DNA of 64,000 nucleotides from Flabesymbios commensalis (GCA_964017125.1 OZ024904.1:4335258-4399257), one strand, 5' to 3'; counted from the stretch's first letter, positions 11,492 to 22,756 are shown. The notes: a model not told the origin generated them from the letters alone. Numbers and translations are program-made.

Positions 11492-11608
11492 TATCCCAGC
11501 AAACAGGAGACATTAAACCAATGCTAGTTTAAGGTTGGGCCACCGTCAGCGACGCTGACCCAACCTTAAACTAGCATTGGTTCAATGTCTCGTGTTTGCT
11601 GGGATAGG
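11492..11608. repeat. Family E palindrome, best-preserved copy
   Basis: It runs from CCCAGCAAACAGGAGACATT to CTCGTGTTTGCTGGGAT. The arms (AAACCAATGCTAGTTTAAGG) pair almost without mismatch around a GTCAGCGACGCTGAC centre. Confidence 0.85.
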
Positions 11609-11712
11609 CCTACTTGTGATAATATCCCAGTTCCGAAAATCCAGCTAATACTAGACGTTGACCAGACGTTTTTTGATGTATCGTAGACTTTGGATCAACA
11701 ATAAACCAACAT

Positions 11713-12085
11713 TAAAGGGACTGGCCCAGGCTAAAATCATCAAAAAATCGGTGATTTTATTTCGGGTTCTTAATATGACCATATGAAGTAAACATGTACA
11801 TAGACTAGAACTGCAAATTTTTATAATTTCTGTGCTGCGCATTCACCAGTTAGGCTAGATATAGAGACGAAATTCCTGATTTCTAATTATTGACAACCAT
11901 GTCAAAAATAGGAAATACGGGAAGTTCGTCTCTATATCTAGCCTAACTGGTGAATGCGCTGCACAAAAATTATAAAAATTTGCAGTTCTAGTCTATGTAC
12001 ATGTTTACATCATATGGTCATATTAAGAACCCGAAATAAAATCACCGATTTTTTTATGATTTTAGCCTGGGCCAGTCCCTTTAAA
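11713..12085. repeat. Long foldback element with TTAA borders (copy 2)
   Basis: Same element as 9494-9868: TTAAAGGGACTGGCCCAGGC to GGGCCAGTCCCTTTAA, nearly the same length and sequence, including the GGTGAATGCGC words near the centre. Confidence 0.8.
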
Positions 12086-12780
12086 CATTTGATCAACGTC
12101 ACGTTTTTAACCAAAATGAAGCTTACCGTAACCATGGTAAATCTAGACCTGTAGACTGAGCTGATATTGAGACGGGCTAAACCAATACAGGACACCGTCA
12201 CGGACCTACGGCCAGGTAAAAAAAGGGAGACAGGGGAAATTGTTATATAATTTCCCTGCAGGGAAAACACAAGGAATTATATAATTCTGTGAAATACAGG
12301 GAAACACGGGGAATTTTATCTGGTGGGAGTAACTTTTGTCTTTGCATAAAATGTCGTGACTGAGGGGATGTTATTTGTAAACACCAAAAAGTGTTCACAA
12401 CACTAATTATGCAGTTTAATTTTCACTCATTCTTCATGTTCGTACTGACCTCTGCTCGCTGAATATTTGGATGAATATATTACTCTTCTCTATATTACAT
12501 TTAGGTTACGTTGGCGCGGCTACAGGTGTTGCTGGAGGCCGCCTATTGATATCTAACACAGGGAAAATGTAAATATTGACAAGGAAAAATCAGGGGAAAT
12601 ACTGACAGTTTTACAACTTCATTTCTGTGGGTACCCTGAATAAATGATTATAAATATTTTATGACAATTTTGAAACCTATGAATCTGTGAGTACAGCGGC
12701 ATCTTTTGATATCAACTCAGATCTGTTTTTTTAATTGAGACCTTCATGAAATTTATCCTATTTATAACAATGTTATTTTT
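12086..12780. other. Gene-free stretch
   Basis: A short repeated AGGGAAA/GGGGAAATT motif occurs around 12220-12320 and 12555-12610; otherwise nothing. Confidence 0.35.
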
Positions 12781-13345
12781 TAGCTCCCGCCGTCACCGTA
12801 GGTGAGACGAAGGGAGCTATGGATTCTACCTCCGTTTTTTTTTGGCCTCTTCTTTTGCCTATAACTTTGTAAGAAAATAAGCTAGGATAACAATTTTTGG
12901 TATGTGGGTTACTTCCAGGTGGCTAATGGACAGGTTAAAATATTTTTTATCTGAATTCAATACGCAAGGTTGCAGAGGAGAAAATGATGATGTGACGGCG
13001 TTGGGCCGTTGGGCCGTCCGTAAACAATTCGTTTCCGGAGCATATCTCTGAAAGTACTTGTCCGATTGTCTTCAAATTTTACACACAACACCCCTAGGGG
13101 GTCTAGTTGTGCCTTTTGGGGTATTTGAACTTTGACCTACTTCTGGTTCAGAACTATGACCTATTTAGACGTTTTGACGCGCACTTCGTTTCCGGAGCAG
13201 ATCTCGAAAAGTACTGGGCCGATGACAGTCATATTGCACATACATGTTCTCTAAGGTCCCTAGTTGTGCCTTTTCAGGTTTTTGGGCCTTGACCTTGAAG
13301 TTGACCCAGCACTTTGACCTTATTTGTAACATCGGTAAATCCGAC
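12781..13345. repeat. Leader of an interspersed repeat preceding the satellite
   Basis: TAGCTCCCGCCGTCACCGTA pairs with GGGAGCTA nearby, and two related blocks (CGTTTCCGGAGCATATCTCT and CGTTTCCGGAGCAGATCTCG) occur at 13028 and 13187. It looks like non-coding repeat sequence leading into the array. Confidence 0.5.
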
Positions 13346-15165
13346 TGAAAGATTTTGCGGAATATCATGAAATCCGCTCAAGATAGCTACACCATTACTA
13401 TAAAACAAATTGTGAGGTTTCAGGAGAGGATGCATCTTGAAAAATTTGAAGTTGATAAAATTCAAAATGGCCACCTATCGGCCATTATTCACCTCGACAG
13501 GCCTGATATTGCGGAATATCATGAAAACCGCTCAAGATAGACACACCATTAATATCAAAGAAATTGTGAAGTTTCAGGAGAGGATGCATCTTGAAAAATT
13601 TGAAGTTGATAAAATTCAAAATGGCCGCCTATCAGCCATTATTCACCTCGACAGGCCTGATATTGTGGAATATCATGAAAACCGCTCAAGATATCTACAC
13701 CATTACTATAAAACAAATTGTAAGGATTCAGGAGAGGATGCATTTTGAAAAAATTCAACTCGTCCAAGTTCAAAATGGCCGCCAATCGGCCATTATTCAC
13801 TTTCACATGGCTGTTATTTGGGAAACCGTGCTAGATGGCTAGACCATTACTATAAAACAAAATGTGTGATTTCAGGAGAGGATGCATCTTGAAAAAATTC
13901 GACTCGATAAAATTCAAAATGACCGCTTATCGGCCATTATTCACTTTCACATGGCCGTTATTTGGTGAACCGTGCTAGATGGCTAGACCATTACTGTAAA
14001 ACGAAATGTGACATTTCAGATGAGGATGCATCTTGAAAAAATTTGACTGATCAAATTTAAAATGGCTGCCTTTTCGGCCATTATTCATTTTCACATGGCT
14101 GATATTTGGTAAACCGTGCTAGATGGCTAGACCATTACCTGATTACTATAAAACAAAGTGTGAGTTTTCGGGGGAGGATGCATCCTGAAAATTTTTAACT
14201 TACGAATTCAAAATGGCCGACAATCAGCATTATTTACCTCGATAGGCCTGATATCAGGTAAACCGTGCCAGATAGCTAGACCATTACTATAAAACAAAAT
14301 GTGACGTTTCGAGAGAGGATGCCTTTTGAAAACTTTCGACTCAATCGAAATCAAAATGGCCGCCTATCGGCCACTATTTACTTTCACATTGCTGATATTT
14401 GGTAAACCGTGTTAGATAGCTGGACCATTACTATAAAACAAAATGTGAGATTACAAGAGAGGATGCATCTTGAAAAAAATTGACTCGATCAAATTCAAAA
14501 TGGCCGCCTATCGGCCATTATTCACTTTTACATAGCCGGTTTTTGGTAACCGTACTAGATGGCTAGACCATTACTATAAAACAAAATGTGAGATTTCAGG
14601 AGAGGATGCATCTTGAAAAATTTTGACTTGATCAAATTCAAAATGGCCTCCTATCGGCCATTATTCACTTTCACATGGGCGATATTTGGTAAACCGTGCT
14701 AGATGGCTAGACCATTACTATAGAATGAAATGTGAGATTTCAGCTGAGGATGCATCTTGGAAAATTTTGACTTGATCAAATTCAAAATGGCCGCCTTTAG
14801 GCCATTATTCACTTCCACATGGCCGATATTTGGTAAACCGTGCTAGATAGCTAGATGATTACTATAGAATGAAATGTGAGATTTCAGCTGAGGATGCATC
14901 TTGAAAAATTCTGACTCGATCAAATTCAAAATGGCCCCCTATCGGCCATTATTTACTTTCACATGCCCAATATTTTGCAAACTGTGTTAGATGTTAGTCC
15001 ATTACTATAAAACAAAATTTGAGGTTTCGGGGGAGGATGCACCCTAAGTTTTTAACTAATTTATATCGAATTCAAAATGACCGTAAATCAGCTATTAGTT
15101 AACTCGATTGGCCTGATATCGGGTAAACCATGCCAGATAGGTAGACCATTACTGGGATACTGATT
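13346..15165 (+). repeat. Satellite-like tandem array, unit about 146 bp, 12 copies
   Basis: GAGGATGCATCTTGAAAA recurs at about 13427, 13579, 13733, 13877, 14022, 14174, 14320, 14460, 14606, 14746, 14891 and 15035. Each is followed by TTCAAAATGGCCGCCTATCG, CATTATTCAC and ACCATTACTATAAAACAAA. The 5' copies are about 153 bp and later ones 140-147 bp, so two subtypes exist. Open frames across it are by-products of the repeat. Confidence 0.9.
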
Positions 15166-15537
15166 AGGATCATTAATTTCAATGGAGGTTTGCAATCTCT
15201 GACAGACTGTCTAGTTCTTATCTTACTCTTAGACTGGGCTTCTTAGACCTAGTTGTCTTGCGTCTTGATTTTTGACCTAGACTAGGACTACATTAATAAC
15301 CCTATACAAAATTGCTTAAATCAAATTCTAATTCGGAGCGGGAGCTCCTGGACTTATGTAGTCTTGTTTAATATTGTTTTATTTCCTATCCTGATAATTA
15401 CTTGCTAAAATACATTTTACAGTTTAAAATGAATGAAAAAAAAGTAGTATAAATGTAAAATTTTGAAATCCATTTTCGGATATTATATTTGTGCAATTCC
15501 AATGGATAGTTTCTTGTAAAGAACAGCTGGAATGTGG
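15166..15537. other. Gene-free stretch
   Basis: Nothing recognised. Confidence 0.35.
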
Positions 15538-15773
15538 TTAACCCTTTCAGCGCGGGGACCGTCTTTATACATCAGAGTCTGTAGACGTCAGATTCTGACA
15601 GCCGGTCCCCGCACTGTAAGGATTTAAATATTTATAATGGAGGTAGACCCATAACATAGGTATTCAAATGAATCAAAACGAGCTGACTAAGACATAATGA
15701 TGATTTCAAATTGAAGAAAACCCCTTTGGTTTCCATAGTTTATACAAACATATTTCAGCGTTGTAGGTGTTAA
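15538..15773. repeat. Family A element, right-hand portion
   Basis: TTAACCCTTTCAGCGCGGGG, a shortened GACGTC core, then the right arm to ATATTTCAGCG. Confidence 0.7.
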
Positions 15774-16251
15774 AAGCGGGCAGTGACATACCCTTAGAAT
15801 TCAGATATTTGCACACATGAATAACACTGCATATTTTCAGTTCATTAACTCTTCATTATATGTAATTATAGACTGTATTTATCCTTGGTCATCATTGTGA
15901 TATATGAGTATCTGATAATATACTATTTATTGTATACTTTCCCCTGTGTGTACTCGTGTACTCGCCCTGTGTGCACCTCCCCCCCCCCCCCCCCCCTGCT
16001 TGTACTCGCCACACGTCCCTATGTGACCAGGATGCGCTGTTTGTATAATAATATAATACAGGCCATCACAGTGACATGTTTTCATAATGATTCTGTCTCG
16101 CACTAGTCGACATAGCCCGTAATAACAGACTATTGTGTGCGATACAGAGTCTGTAATCAATGCCATTCGTAAACTTGTGCCCTTAAATATCCGGTGCGCG
16201 TACGATCGATTGCGCAGTGAATTAAAGCGTCATTTGTTTGATCAATGATAT
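15774..16251. other. Gene-free stretch with a C run
   Basis: A run of about 20 C lies at 15976-15996. TCTGTCTCGCACTAG and its partner near 16135-16152 form a weak inverted pair. Confidence 0.35.
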
Positions 16252-16470
16252 ATCAGAGACTGCAAACCTTTCCTTTTTGATCCAGATCGTATTCAGGATC
16301 ATACCTAAAATTTATTGGAATGTTCTTTGGCCTTAGACACACCTCTGATAAAAGTTTCATGCAAATCTGTTCATTACTTTGGAAGTAGTCCTGCTTACGT
16401 ACAGACGGACAGAAGGACCGAAAAACAAAACAACACGACCGAAACATAACCTCATTTGGCGGATGTAACA
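16252..16470. repeat. Degraded interspersed repeat
   Basis: It has the layout AAAGTTTCATGCAAATCTGT, GTAGTCCTGCTTACGTACAG, ACAGACGGACAGA and ends ACATAACCTCATTTGGCGG. A repeat tail of this form is common in marine invertebrate genomes. The family is not identified. Confidence 0.4.
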
Positions 16471-16659
16471 ACGTTAACAGTCAAGATAGCATACTGTAAT
16501 GTGGCGTCGCATGTCACCTCGTAATTTCGACCCCTATCTCTTCCCACGCTCTAAGACCCTAGTTTTCACATGACTCATCACGATCACGTGACTACCAATG
16601 ATTTATTACCGCCTTTACCATGGTTACGATCAAACACGATACATGGAACAAATATTGTT

Positions 16660-16760
16660 CTAACCCTTTAAGCTCTAAGCCGGACTATAGCCGTTTTAAT
16701 ACGTTTTATTAACCGATTCACATGATTTAGGGACTAAGTCACTGTTATTTGGGAATAAAT
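16660..16760. repeat. Family C fragment, left end only
   Basis: It starts TAACCCTTTAAGCTCTAAGC and keeps the CGTTTTATTAACCGATT block; the inner hairpin is absent. Confidence 0.5.
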
Positions 16761-16766
16761 GAGTGT

Positions 16767-16982
16767 TTAACCCTTTCAGTGCGGGGATCGACTTTAGACG
16801 TCAGAATCTGACGTCTAAAGTCGACCCCCGCACTGAAAGAGTAAAATATTTATAATGGCCGTAGACCCATAACATAGGTATTCAAGTGAAGCGGAAAGAG
16901 CTAACTAAGACATTTATGATGATTTCAAACTGAAGAAAACACACTTTGGTCTCCATGTTTTATACACAAATATTTACGAACG
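16767..16982. repeat. Family A element, right half
   Basis: TTAACCCTTTCAGTGCGGGG, core GACGTCAGAATCTGACGTC, then the right arm to TTTATACACAAATATTT. Confidence 0.75.
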
Positions 16983-17646
16983 ATAACAGACTCATATTCG
17001 TTTATTGTCGTCTCACCCAAGATACATATTATCATATATACACAATAATTTAAACATTAACACTGTCACTCTACATTCAAATCAGTGTCAAAAGTACATA
17101 CAGCTACATGTAGCTATGAATTTTTGAATTATGAGAGACGCTCGACTAATAAATATGCATGTAGGCCTATATAAATACATCAATAAATTAATAAAGTTGT
17201 ATGTATACAATATCAATATACCTTGTTTTGAAGTGAATGATGAGATTTATGGAAATTATATTAAATATTATTTCGCACATATTAGCAAGGAAGAATATTA
17301 ACGAAGACATTCAAGACATACACAGGGAATTTCTGACAGACATCACCGAAGAACATAAACATGATGCGTAGTTCCAAGACAACAACATAACATGAAACAA
17401 ACATGACGAACTGCGGGGAATAATTTGTCGCAGAAAAATTGTGTGGGAGTTTAACAGCCTTGAATGTGCATAACTATTATTCTCCATGCTAAAAACTGCT
17501 AACCCAACATATTATTGTGTAGCATATGTCTAACAATATGTAGCAAACTGTTCCGCTACACCAGACAAATTATTCCCTGCAAACATCAACGGATGCCGTC
17601 CCTTCTTTGTCCGTCGGGTTTATCCGACTAAATGTGACACGGGTAT
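16983..17646. other. Gene-free AT-rich stretch
   Basis: Nothing recognised. Confidence 0.35.
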
Positions 17647-17905
17647 TAACATTTTCAAGCCTGACTTTACCATTGTCATCTTCATCCACTACAAGCCGCG
17701 AATTGCTGTCGCAATTCTTGACTTGTAGGGGATAAAGATGATTTGAAATGGGTGAAAAATTAAAGAAAATTACCAGTTAAGTTAAGTTGATTAAGCGACC
17801 TTCATGGAAATTTTCAATAAAAAAACCACAGTTGTTGGAAAATAAACTCTGTTTTCAGGGATGTAAAATTATGCTTTAATGCATCGTGAGGGCTTAAGGG
17901 GTTGA
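17647..17905 (+). repeat. Family B foldback element
   Basis: It contains CATCTTCATCCACTACAAGC, the hairpin GCGAATTGCTGTCGCAATTC and the tail TGCATCGTGAGGGCTTAAGG. Family B runs TTAACCCTTTCAAGCCTG...AGGGCTTAAAGGGTTAA over about 250 bp. Confidence 0.8.
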
Positions 17906-18022
17906 ACATCAAGATTTGTAAGTATTTTGTCTTAGAATAAAACAAAAATGAGTAATTTTCACCCACTTGAAGTTGTGGGTCGCTGTAGCGAGACACAACT
18001 TCAAGTAGGTGGAAATTTAAGT
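17903..18022 (+). repeat. Family C element, right part
   Basis: The inner hairpin is ACTTGAAGTTGTGGGTCGC...GCGAGACACAACTTCAAGT, preceded by AACATCAAGATTTGTAAG. Confidence 0.75.
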
Positions 18023-18065
18023 TGTAGATAGATAGATATTTATTGACGACGAGAAGTCTGTGATA

Positions 18066-18392
18066 TTAAGTGTAAAACACACTAACGCCATTACTCACGC
18101 GACCGCGCGACGTCGCGTCGGTTTTCAAACACATATTTCATTATTGGCACAACATACCAGCGCGACGACGTGCGCGAAAGGCAACGCGGTCTTTTTCAAA
18201 ACTGTGACATTTCCGTCGCGCCGGTCGTCGCGCCTCACATGCGGGCTCACATGTTCATGTTGCGTTGGACGTCGCGGCGGTCGTCGCGTTGGTGTGTGGA
18301 CAGTCACGCGATTGTCGCGTCTGTTGTCGCGTCCCACGTCGCGTGCCTAATCGCGCTCGCGTTGGTGTGTTTTGCCATTTATGCGTCAATAA
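18066..18392. repeat. CpG-dense element rich in GTCGCG words
   Basis: The ends TGTAAAACACACTAACGCC and GCGTTGGTGTGTTTTGCCA are inverted repeats. The interior is packed with GTCGCG/CGCGAC on both strands, far above the surrounding AT-rich sequence. It is probably a non-autonomous DNA transposon. Open frames here are a by-product of high GC. Confidence 0.55.
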
Positions 18393-18997
18393 AAGTGAAC
18401 AATACATTATATATGACACAGTGCATAGTATGAATAAAATAGAAAGTGTTGTAAATATATGTACAAGTATTAAATGCTTTAAAATAATTAAAATAAATAT
18501 ACATGGTAATGATACTAGTTATACATGATAGATATATGTTTCTCGCACCAAAACCAGAGATAAAATAACTATTATTGCTATAATAATGTATACGCTCGAA
18601 GGGTTTACAATTTGTGCTAGTTTTGAATGAAAGCAATGCTATGAAAAATATGAGTGATGTTTCTTCAATCATAATATCATTCAATATTTTCCCGTTCATC
18701 ATTTCTTTAATGACAGATTAACGAAAAGTAAAATCTTTATTCACCACTCTTACTTTTTGAATGCACATCTGATGAGGAGCTATCTACATTTTTAAAGCCC
18801 CTGGTCCGAAACATGGGTAATATCCTGATATAACCGCAGATGCAACTATTTCAGTTATTTCTAGCTGAACACTGCTGAAGGGCGGGAGAAGGGCGTCCCG
18901 CCGGGCCGGGGGATGAAGAAGGGCGTCCCGCCGGGCCGGGCGATGCGATGGCTTGTACATCCGGGATTAGATTAAATACGGAACATTTACCAGAACC
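18393..18997. other. Gene-free stretch with a short GC-rich repeat
   Basis: GAAGGGCGTCCCGCCGGGCC occurs twice at about 18888-18945. Confidence 0.5.
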
Positions 18998-19424
18998 CTA
19001 GGCCAAAAAAAATATATGTTTGTTTCCGATTTGTTGTCATTTTAACCAGTGGGTAGGTAGGGAATTTATTTTATTTTATTTTTTATATAATTTTTTGTCA
19101 CTTCAACCAATCGGTAGGTAAGAATTATTTTTTATTTTAATTGGTGCCAAATTCACTTCCATGCATGCCTTATCTGTACATTACATAATGATTTTTTGTT
19201 TTTTGGACGCATTTCGACCCCCCTCTCCTTTTCGTAACGTTTTTTGAGTTACTTTGACTACAGCCAGTAAGTTATCCCTTAACTTATGGATTTCCAAAAA
19301 AAAAAAAAAAAAATTTTTTTTTTTTTTTTTTTTTTTTTTGGAAATCCATAAAATAAATTTTGGTCGCACATGTTTTGACAGGGTCGGTCGGAAATCGGAG
19401 ACAAACAATATTTTTTTTTAGGCC
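18998..19424. repeat. Terminal-inverted-repeat element with a poly(A)/poly(T) hairpin (copy 1)
   Basis: The ends are GGCCAAAAAAAATATATG and ACAATATTTTTTTTAGGCC, flanked by CTA on both sides. The centre is GATTTCC plus a run of A, then a run of T plus GGAAATCC, a perfect hairpin. A second copy lies at 33868-34287. Confidence 0.8.
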
Positions 19425-19854
19425 CTACCGCAATTCTGTCCCAACAGACTACCTAATAGATAGACTAGCGAGCGAATACAACTGCCGACTTTCTATATTA
19501 CTAGGTTGTCTGAGTTGTATTTAAATTTACAATAATTATATATATATACAAGCCAGTCTATTCATTATGTGATAATGGTTTGACTAAAAGTGTATGTTGC
19601 GGTCATGGAAAATGTTTCTTATTTATAATTTATTTTATATAAACTTTTCACAAGTATTTTCAATCAAATTTTCTGTAAACTTTCCAGTCGTCATCTGGTC
19701 TACTTTTTGGGGACCACTATGGAAATGAGAGTCACCAGACCCTTTATAGTGTCTTTTATCCCTGGTGACCAGTAAATGTGGCCTTGATTGTTTTATAATC
19801 ATGCTTACATGTACCGTTTTACTGAAATGAATCAAATAAAATTAAAAAAACAGC
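19425..19854. other. Gene-free stretch
   Basis: Nothing recognised apart from a TATATATATA run near 19540. Confidence 0.35.
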
Positions 19855-19960
19855 AGGACAATACTGTATAGCGTTGGGCCAGTATTGAGCCAGCTGTGGA
19901 CCAATATTTTGCCAGGGCTTGGCCAACGCTCCCAGTGAACACGAGACGTTTACCCTATGC
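19855..19960. repeat. Family E scrap
   Basis: Degraded GTTGGGCCAGTATTGAGCCA and GTGAACACGAGACG words. Confidence 0.4.
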
Positions 19961-19964
19961 TGGC

Positions 19965-20190
19965 CTAACTCTCACAACGCTGTAATATTTTTGTATAAAC
20001 CATATGGAAACCAAAGGGTTTTTTCAATTTGAAATCATCATAAATGTCTTAGTTAGCTCTTTCTGCTTCATTTAAATACCTATGTTATGGGTCTACGGCC
20101 GTTATAAATGTTTAGTTTTTTCAGTGCGGGGATCGACTTTAGACGTCAAAATCTGACGTCTATAGTCTATAGACGTTAATGTTTCGACGA
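19965..20190. repeat. Family A element, left half
   Basis: ACTCTCACAACGCTGTAATA through TTATGGGTCTACGGCCGTTA to the GACGTC core; the right arm is missing. Confidence 0.7.
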
Positions 20191-20269
20191 CGGCCCAACA
20201 TTACGTCAACATTTGTTAAATGTATTTTGTTAAATATAATAGTTCTTAAACCTTAAAACCCTACATAAA

Positions 20270-20345
20270 AAAGAAGCTTTCGTCCACTTGAAGTTGTGTG
20301 TCACTATCGCGACACAACTTCAAATGGGTGAGAATTACTCGCATT
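20270..20345. repeat. Family C hairpin
   Basis: CCACTTGAAGTTGTGTGTCA pairs with GACACAACTTCAAATGGGTG. Confidence 0.65.
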
Positions 20346-20399
20346 TGTTTAATGTGACACCTAGGACTAGCAAATATTGATCTTTGAGAACAAATTTCG

Positions 20400-20624
20400 T
20401 TCCGAATAACATCCTCTACAAGCCGCGAATTGCTGTCGCAATTCTCGACTTGTAGTGGATGAAGATGACTTGAGGTGGTTTACAAATTGAAGAAAATTGC
20501 CATGTACTGGTAAACCAGTTTCATGGAAATTTTCATTCAAAAAACCCTAGTTGTTGGGAAATTAGGTCTGTTTTCAGGGATGTAAAATGATGCTTTAATG
20601 CATCGTGAGGGCTTAAAGGGTTAA
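20400..20624 (+). repeat. Family B element, left end lost
   Basis: CTACAAGCCGCGAATTGCTG through TGCATCGTGAGGGCTTAAAG to GGGTTAA. Confidence 0.75.
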
Positions 20625-20865
20625 ATATAATGTCAAGCCTGATTTTAAGTGTACATGTCATGTCGATTTACAGAGCTAACTTTGTAGCATATAATGTATA
20701 TCTACATATTTCTTTTTTCATGACAAACATTCAATATTGACTTTTAATTGTGTCAATAAAACATCTCTCTCTCATTATTTACTGTATTTGACATGACTGA
20801 GGCACCTTTTTGCGATGCTACGTTTATCATTTACTGCGTGTAAATTATCAGCCCAGCAAGTACCA

Positions 20866-21252
20866 TGATACGCTTCGCAGAAAACACGAAACATTAAACC
20901 AATGTTGGTTTAAAATTAGCCCATCGTCTACGACGCTGGCCCAACTATAAACCAACATTGGCTCAATGTCGCGTGTTTGCTAGGTTATCAAATGTTGTTT
21001 TAATGTTGGTCCATCTTCTACGATGCAGGGCCAACAATAAACCAACATTGTTTCAATGTGTTTGCTTGGTCGCCCAATGTTGCTTTATTGTTGGTACACC
21101 GTCTGAAACGTCGGACCATCAATAAACATCTCGTTTCTACTAAGAGTGCACCTCCCATAGAAAACAAAACATTTGTACAGTGTTGAGCCGACGTCGAAAA
21201 CGTTGGACCGACATTGAACAAATGTTATACAAATGTTTTATGTATGCTGGGC
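20866..21252. repeat. Cluster of four family E palindromes
   Basis: Four partial to complete palindromes abut at about 20866-20988, 20989-21072, 21073-21150 and 21165-21252. All use ATTAAACCAATGTTGGTTTA-like arms with a variable centre. Dense side-by-side copies suggest nested insertion or local duplication. Confidence 0.65.
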
Positions 21253-21417
21253 TGTTACCTCCCCCCACACATTGTCTGCCATGACGTTATATCCATCGTT
21301 TTTTTCAGCAGGATTAGATTATCCTCTGATCATTGAATAAGGCAGGTCTGCGTTGTATCGGCTCACGCTATCACACACAGTGCAACAGGTAGTTTTTTGG
21401 GTGCACCGTCTGAATTA

Positions 21418-21522
21418 AACACGCGATGTTATCCCAACGTTGTTTCAATGTTGAGCCAGCATCTGCGACACTGGCCCACAATTGAAACAACATTAGTCCA
21501 ATCTCTTGTTTTTTTCTGAGAC
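21418..21522. repeat. Family E palindrome
   Basis: TATCCCAACGTTGTTTCAAT faces ATTGAAACAACATTAG. Confidence 0.6.
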
Positions 21523-21589
21523 TATAATTACATGTGGCGTGAGGAGAGCGGCGTAAATTGAAACAGACACGCCACACATCAATTAGTAC

Positions 21590-21695
21590 TCAAGCATGAA
21601 ACATTGACCCAATGTTGGTTTAATGTTGGGCCAACGTCGCGGACGGTCGCCCAGCTTCAAACCAACATCGGGCCAGCGCTCCGCGTGAGCTGACA
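21590..21695. repeat. Family E palindrome
   Basis: TTGACCCAATGTTGGTTTAA faces TTCAAACCAACATCGGGCC. Confidence 0.6.
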
Positions 21696-21844
21696 ATCAA
21701 CAGAAAGAAAAAACACCAACATAAAAGTAACATGCTGGGGTTGTGAAGTGAAAACATATAGGCTTTTAGACTCCCCTCCATGGAGATTCATCTGTACACG
21801 TGGGCCCACAAACAGACATACGCAGTTGGGACAGCGTAGCTGCT

Positions 21845-21985
21845 TTAACCCTCTCAAGCCTGAATTTACCATAGTCATCTTCATCCACTACAAGCCGCGA
21901 ATTGCTGCCGCAATTCTCGACTTGTAGTGGATGAAGATGATTTGAAGTGGGTGAAAAATTGAAGAAATTTGCCATGGCTGCTTTA
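21845..21985 (+). repeat. Family B element, truncated at right
   Basis: TAACCCTCTCAAGCCTGAAT, the TTCATCCACTACAAGCCGCG hairpin, then lost after GCCATGGC. Confidence 0.7.
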
Positions 21986-22054
21986 ACTGAAAAAGCATCT
22001 TCACGAATTGCAGGGTGTGTATATTGGATGCCCAAACCCACACCCTTGAACATG

Positions 22055-22388
22055 TTGAATATACAACTTCGGCCAAAAAACAGGTTTGAATATATAGCTC
22101 TGGTTGAAAACAGACCTTTGAATATACAGTTTTGGCCGAAAACACACCCTTAAATATACAGTTTTGACTGAAAACACACTCCTGAGTATACAGTTTTGAC
22201 TGAAAACACACCCCTGATTATTCAGTTTTGGCCAAAAACAGACTCCTGAATATACAATTTTTGCCGAAAATACACGCCTGAATATACAGTTTTGCCCGAA
22301 AACAGACCCCTAAATATGCAGTTTTGGCCGACAACAAACCTTCGAATATGCACTTTTGGCCGAAAACTCACTCTTGAATATACACACT
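22055..22388 (+). repeat. Minisatellite, unit about 32 bp, about 10 copies
   Basis: The unit is GAATATACAGTTTTGGCCGA followed by AAACACACCCCT, with point variants. It lies about 350 bp upstream of the first coding exon. Confidence 0.85.
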
Positions 22389-22720
22389 GATACAGGTAGG
22401 GCTGCTATTTGTTTTTTGTGACAGACCAGTCTTTTTCTTTGAACAGGATAGCAACAGGGGCGTGCACAAGGGGGAGAGGGGTCAGGGAGGTGATGCAGAT
22501 TTTTACCAAATTTCCAGGATTTTGGGGGGCAAGCCTCCAGAACCTCCCTATTTTTTTAATTTTTACCTCTTGACCCCCCCCCCCCCCCCCATGTCGGAAA
22601 GCTGCGGGTGCCCCTGAACTGGTCACCTTTTCACTGATGTAATATTGAAAAGGATAGCTGGGAAATTTTTCACTGATGTAATATTGATGTAATATTGATG
22701 TAATATTGTTTGTCTGTTGT
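22389..22720. other. Stretch upstream of coding exon 1
   Basis: A C run lies at 22575-22590 and a TGATGTAATATT repeat at 22633-22706. No promoter element can be named. Confidence 0.4.
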
Positions 22721-22756
22721 AGGTGATATCCAGAGGTCAAATCTCCAGAGGTCACC
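22721..22756 (+). other. Probable end of 5' UTR, after a splice acceptor
   Basis: A pyrimidine-rich run ending in TTGTAG stands just before 22721, so the first coding exon probably begins there with about 36 nt of leader. That implies an untranslated exon further upstream, which I could not locate. The start context is GTCACCATGG, a good Kozak match. A short repeat of GATGTAATATT units lies directly upstream (22633-22706). Confidence 0.5.

Noticed and set aside
13437-13842. A small protein read across the 146-bp satellite
   Set aside because: The peptide repeats with the satellite unit and breaks as soon as the unit length changes.
18060-18433. Overlapping arginine-rich open frames on both strands
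   Set aside because: They arise from the stop-poor GTCGCG-rich composition; several frames are open together, which is typical of GC-rich non-coding DNA.
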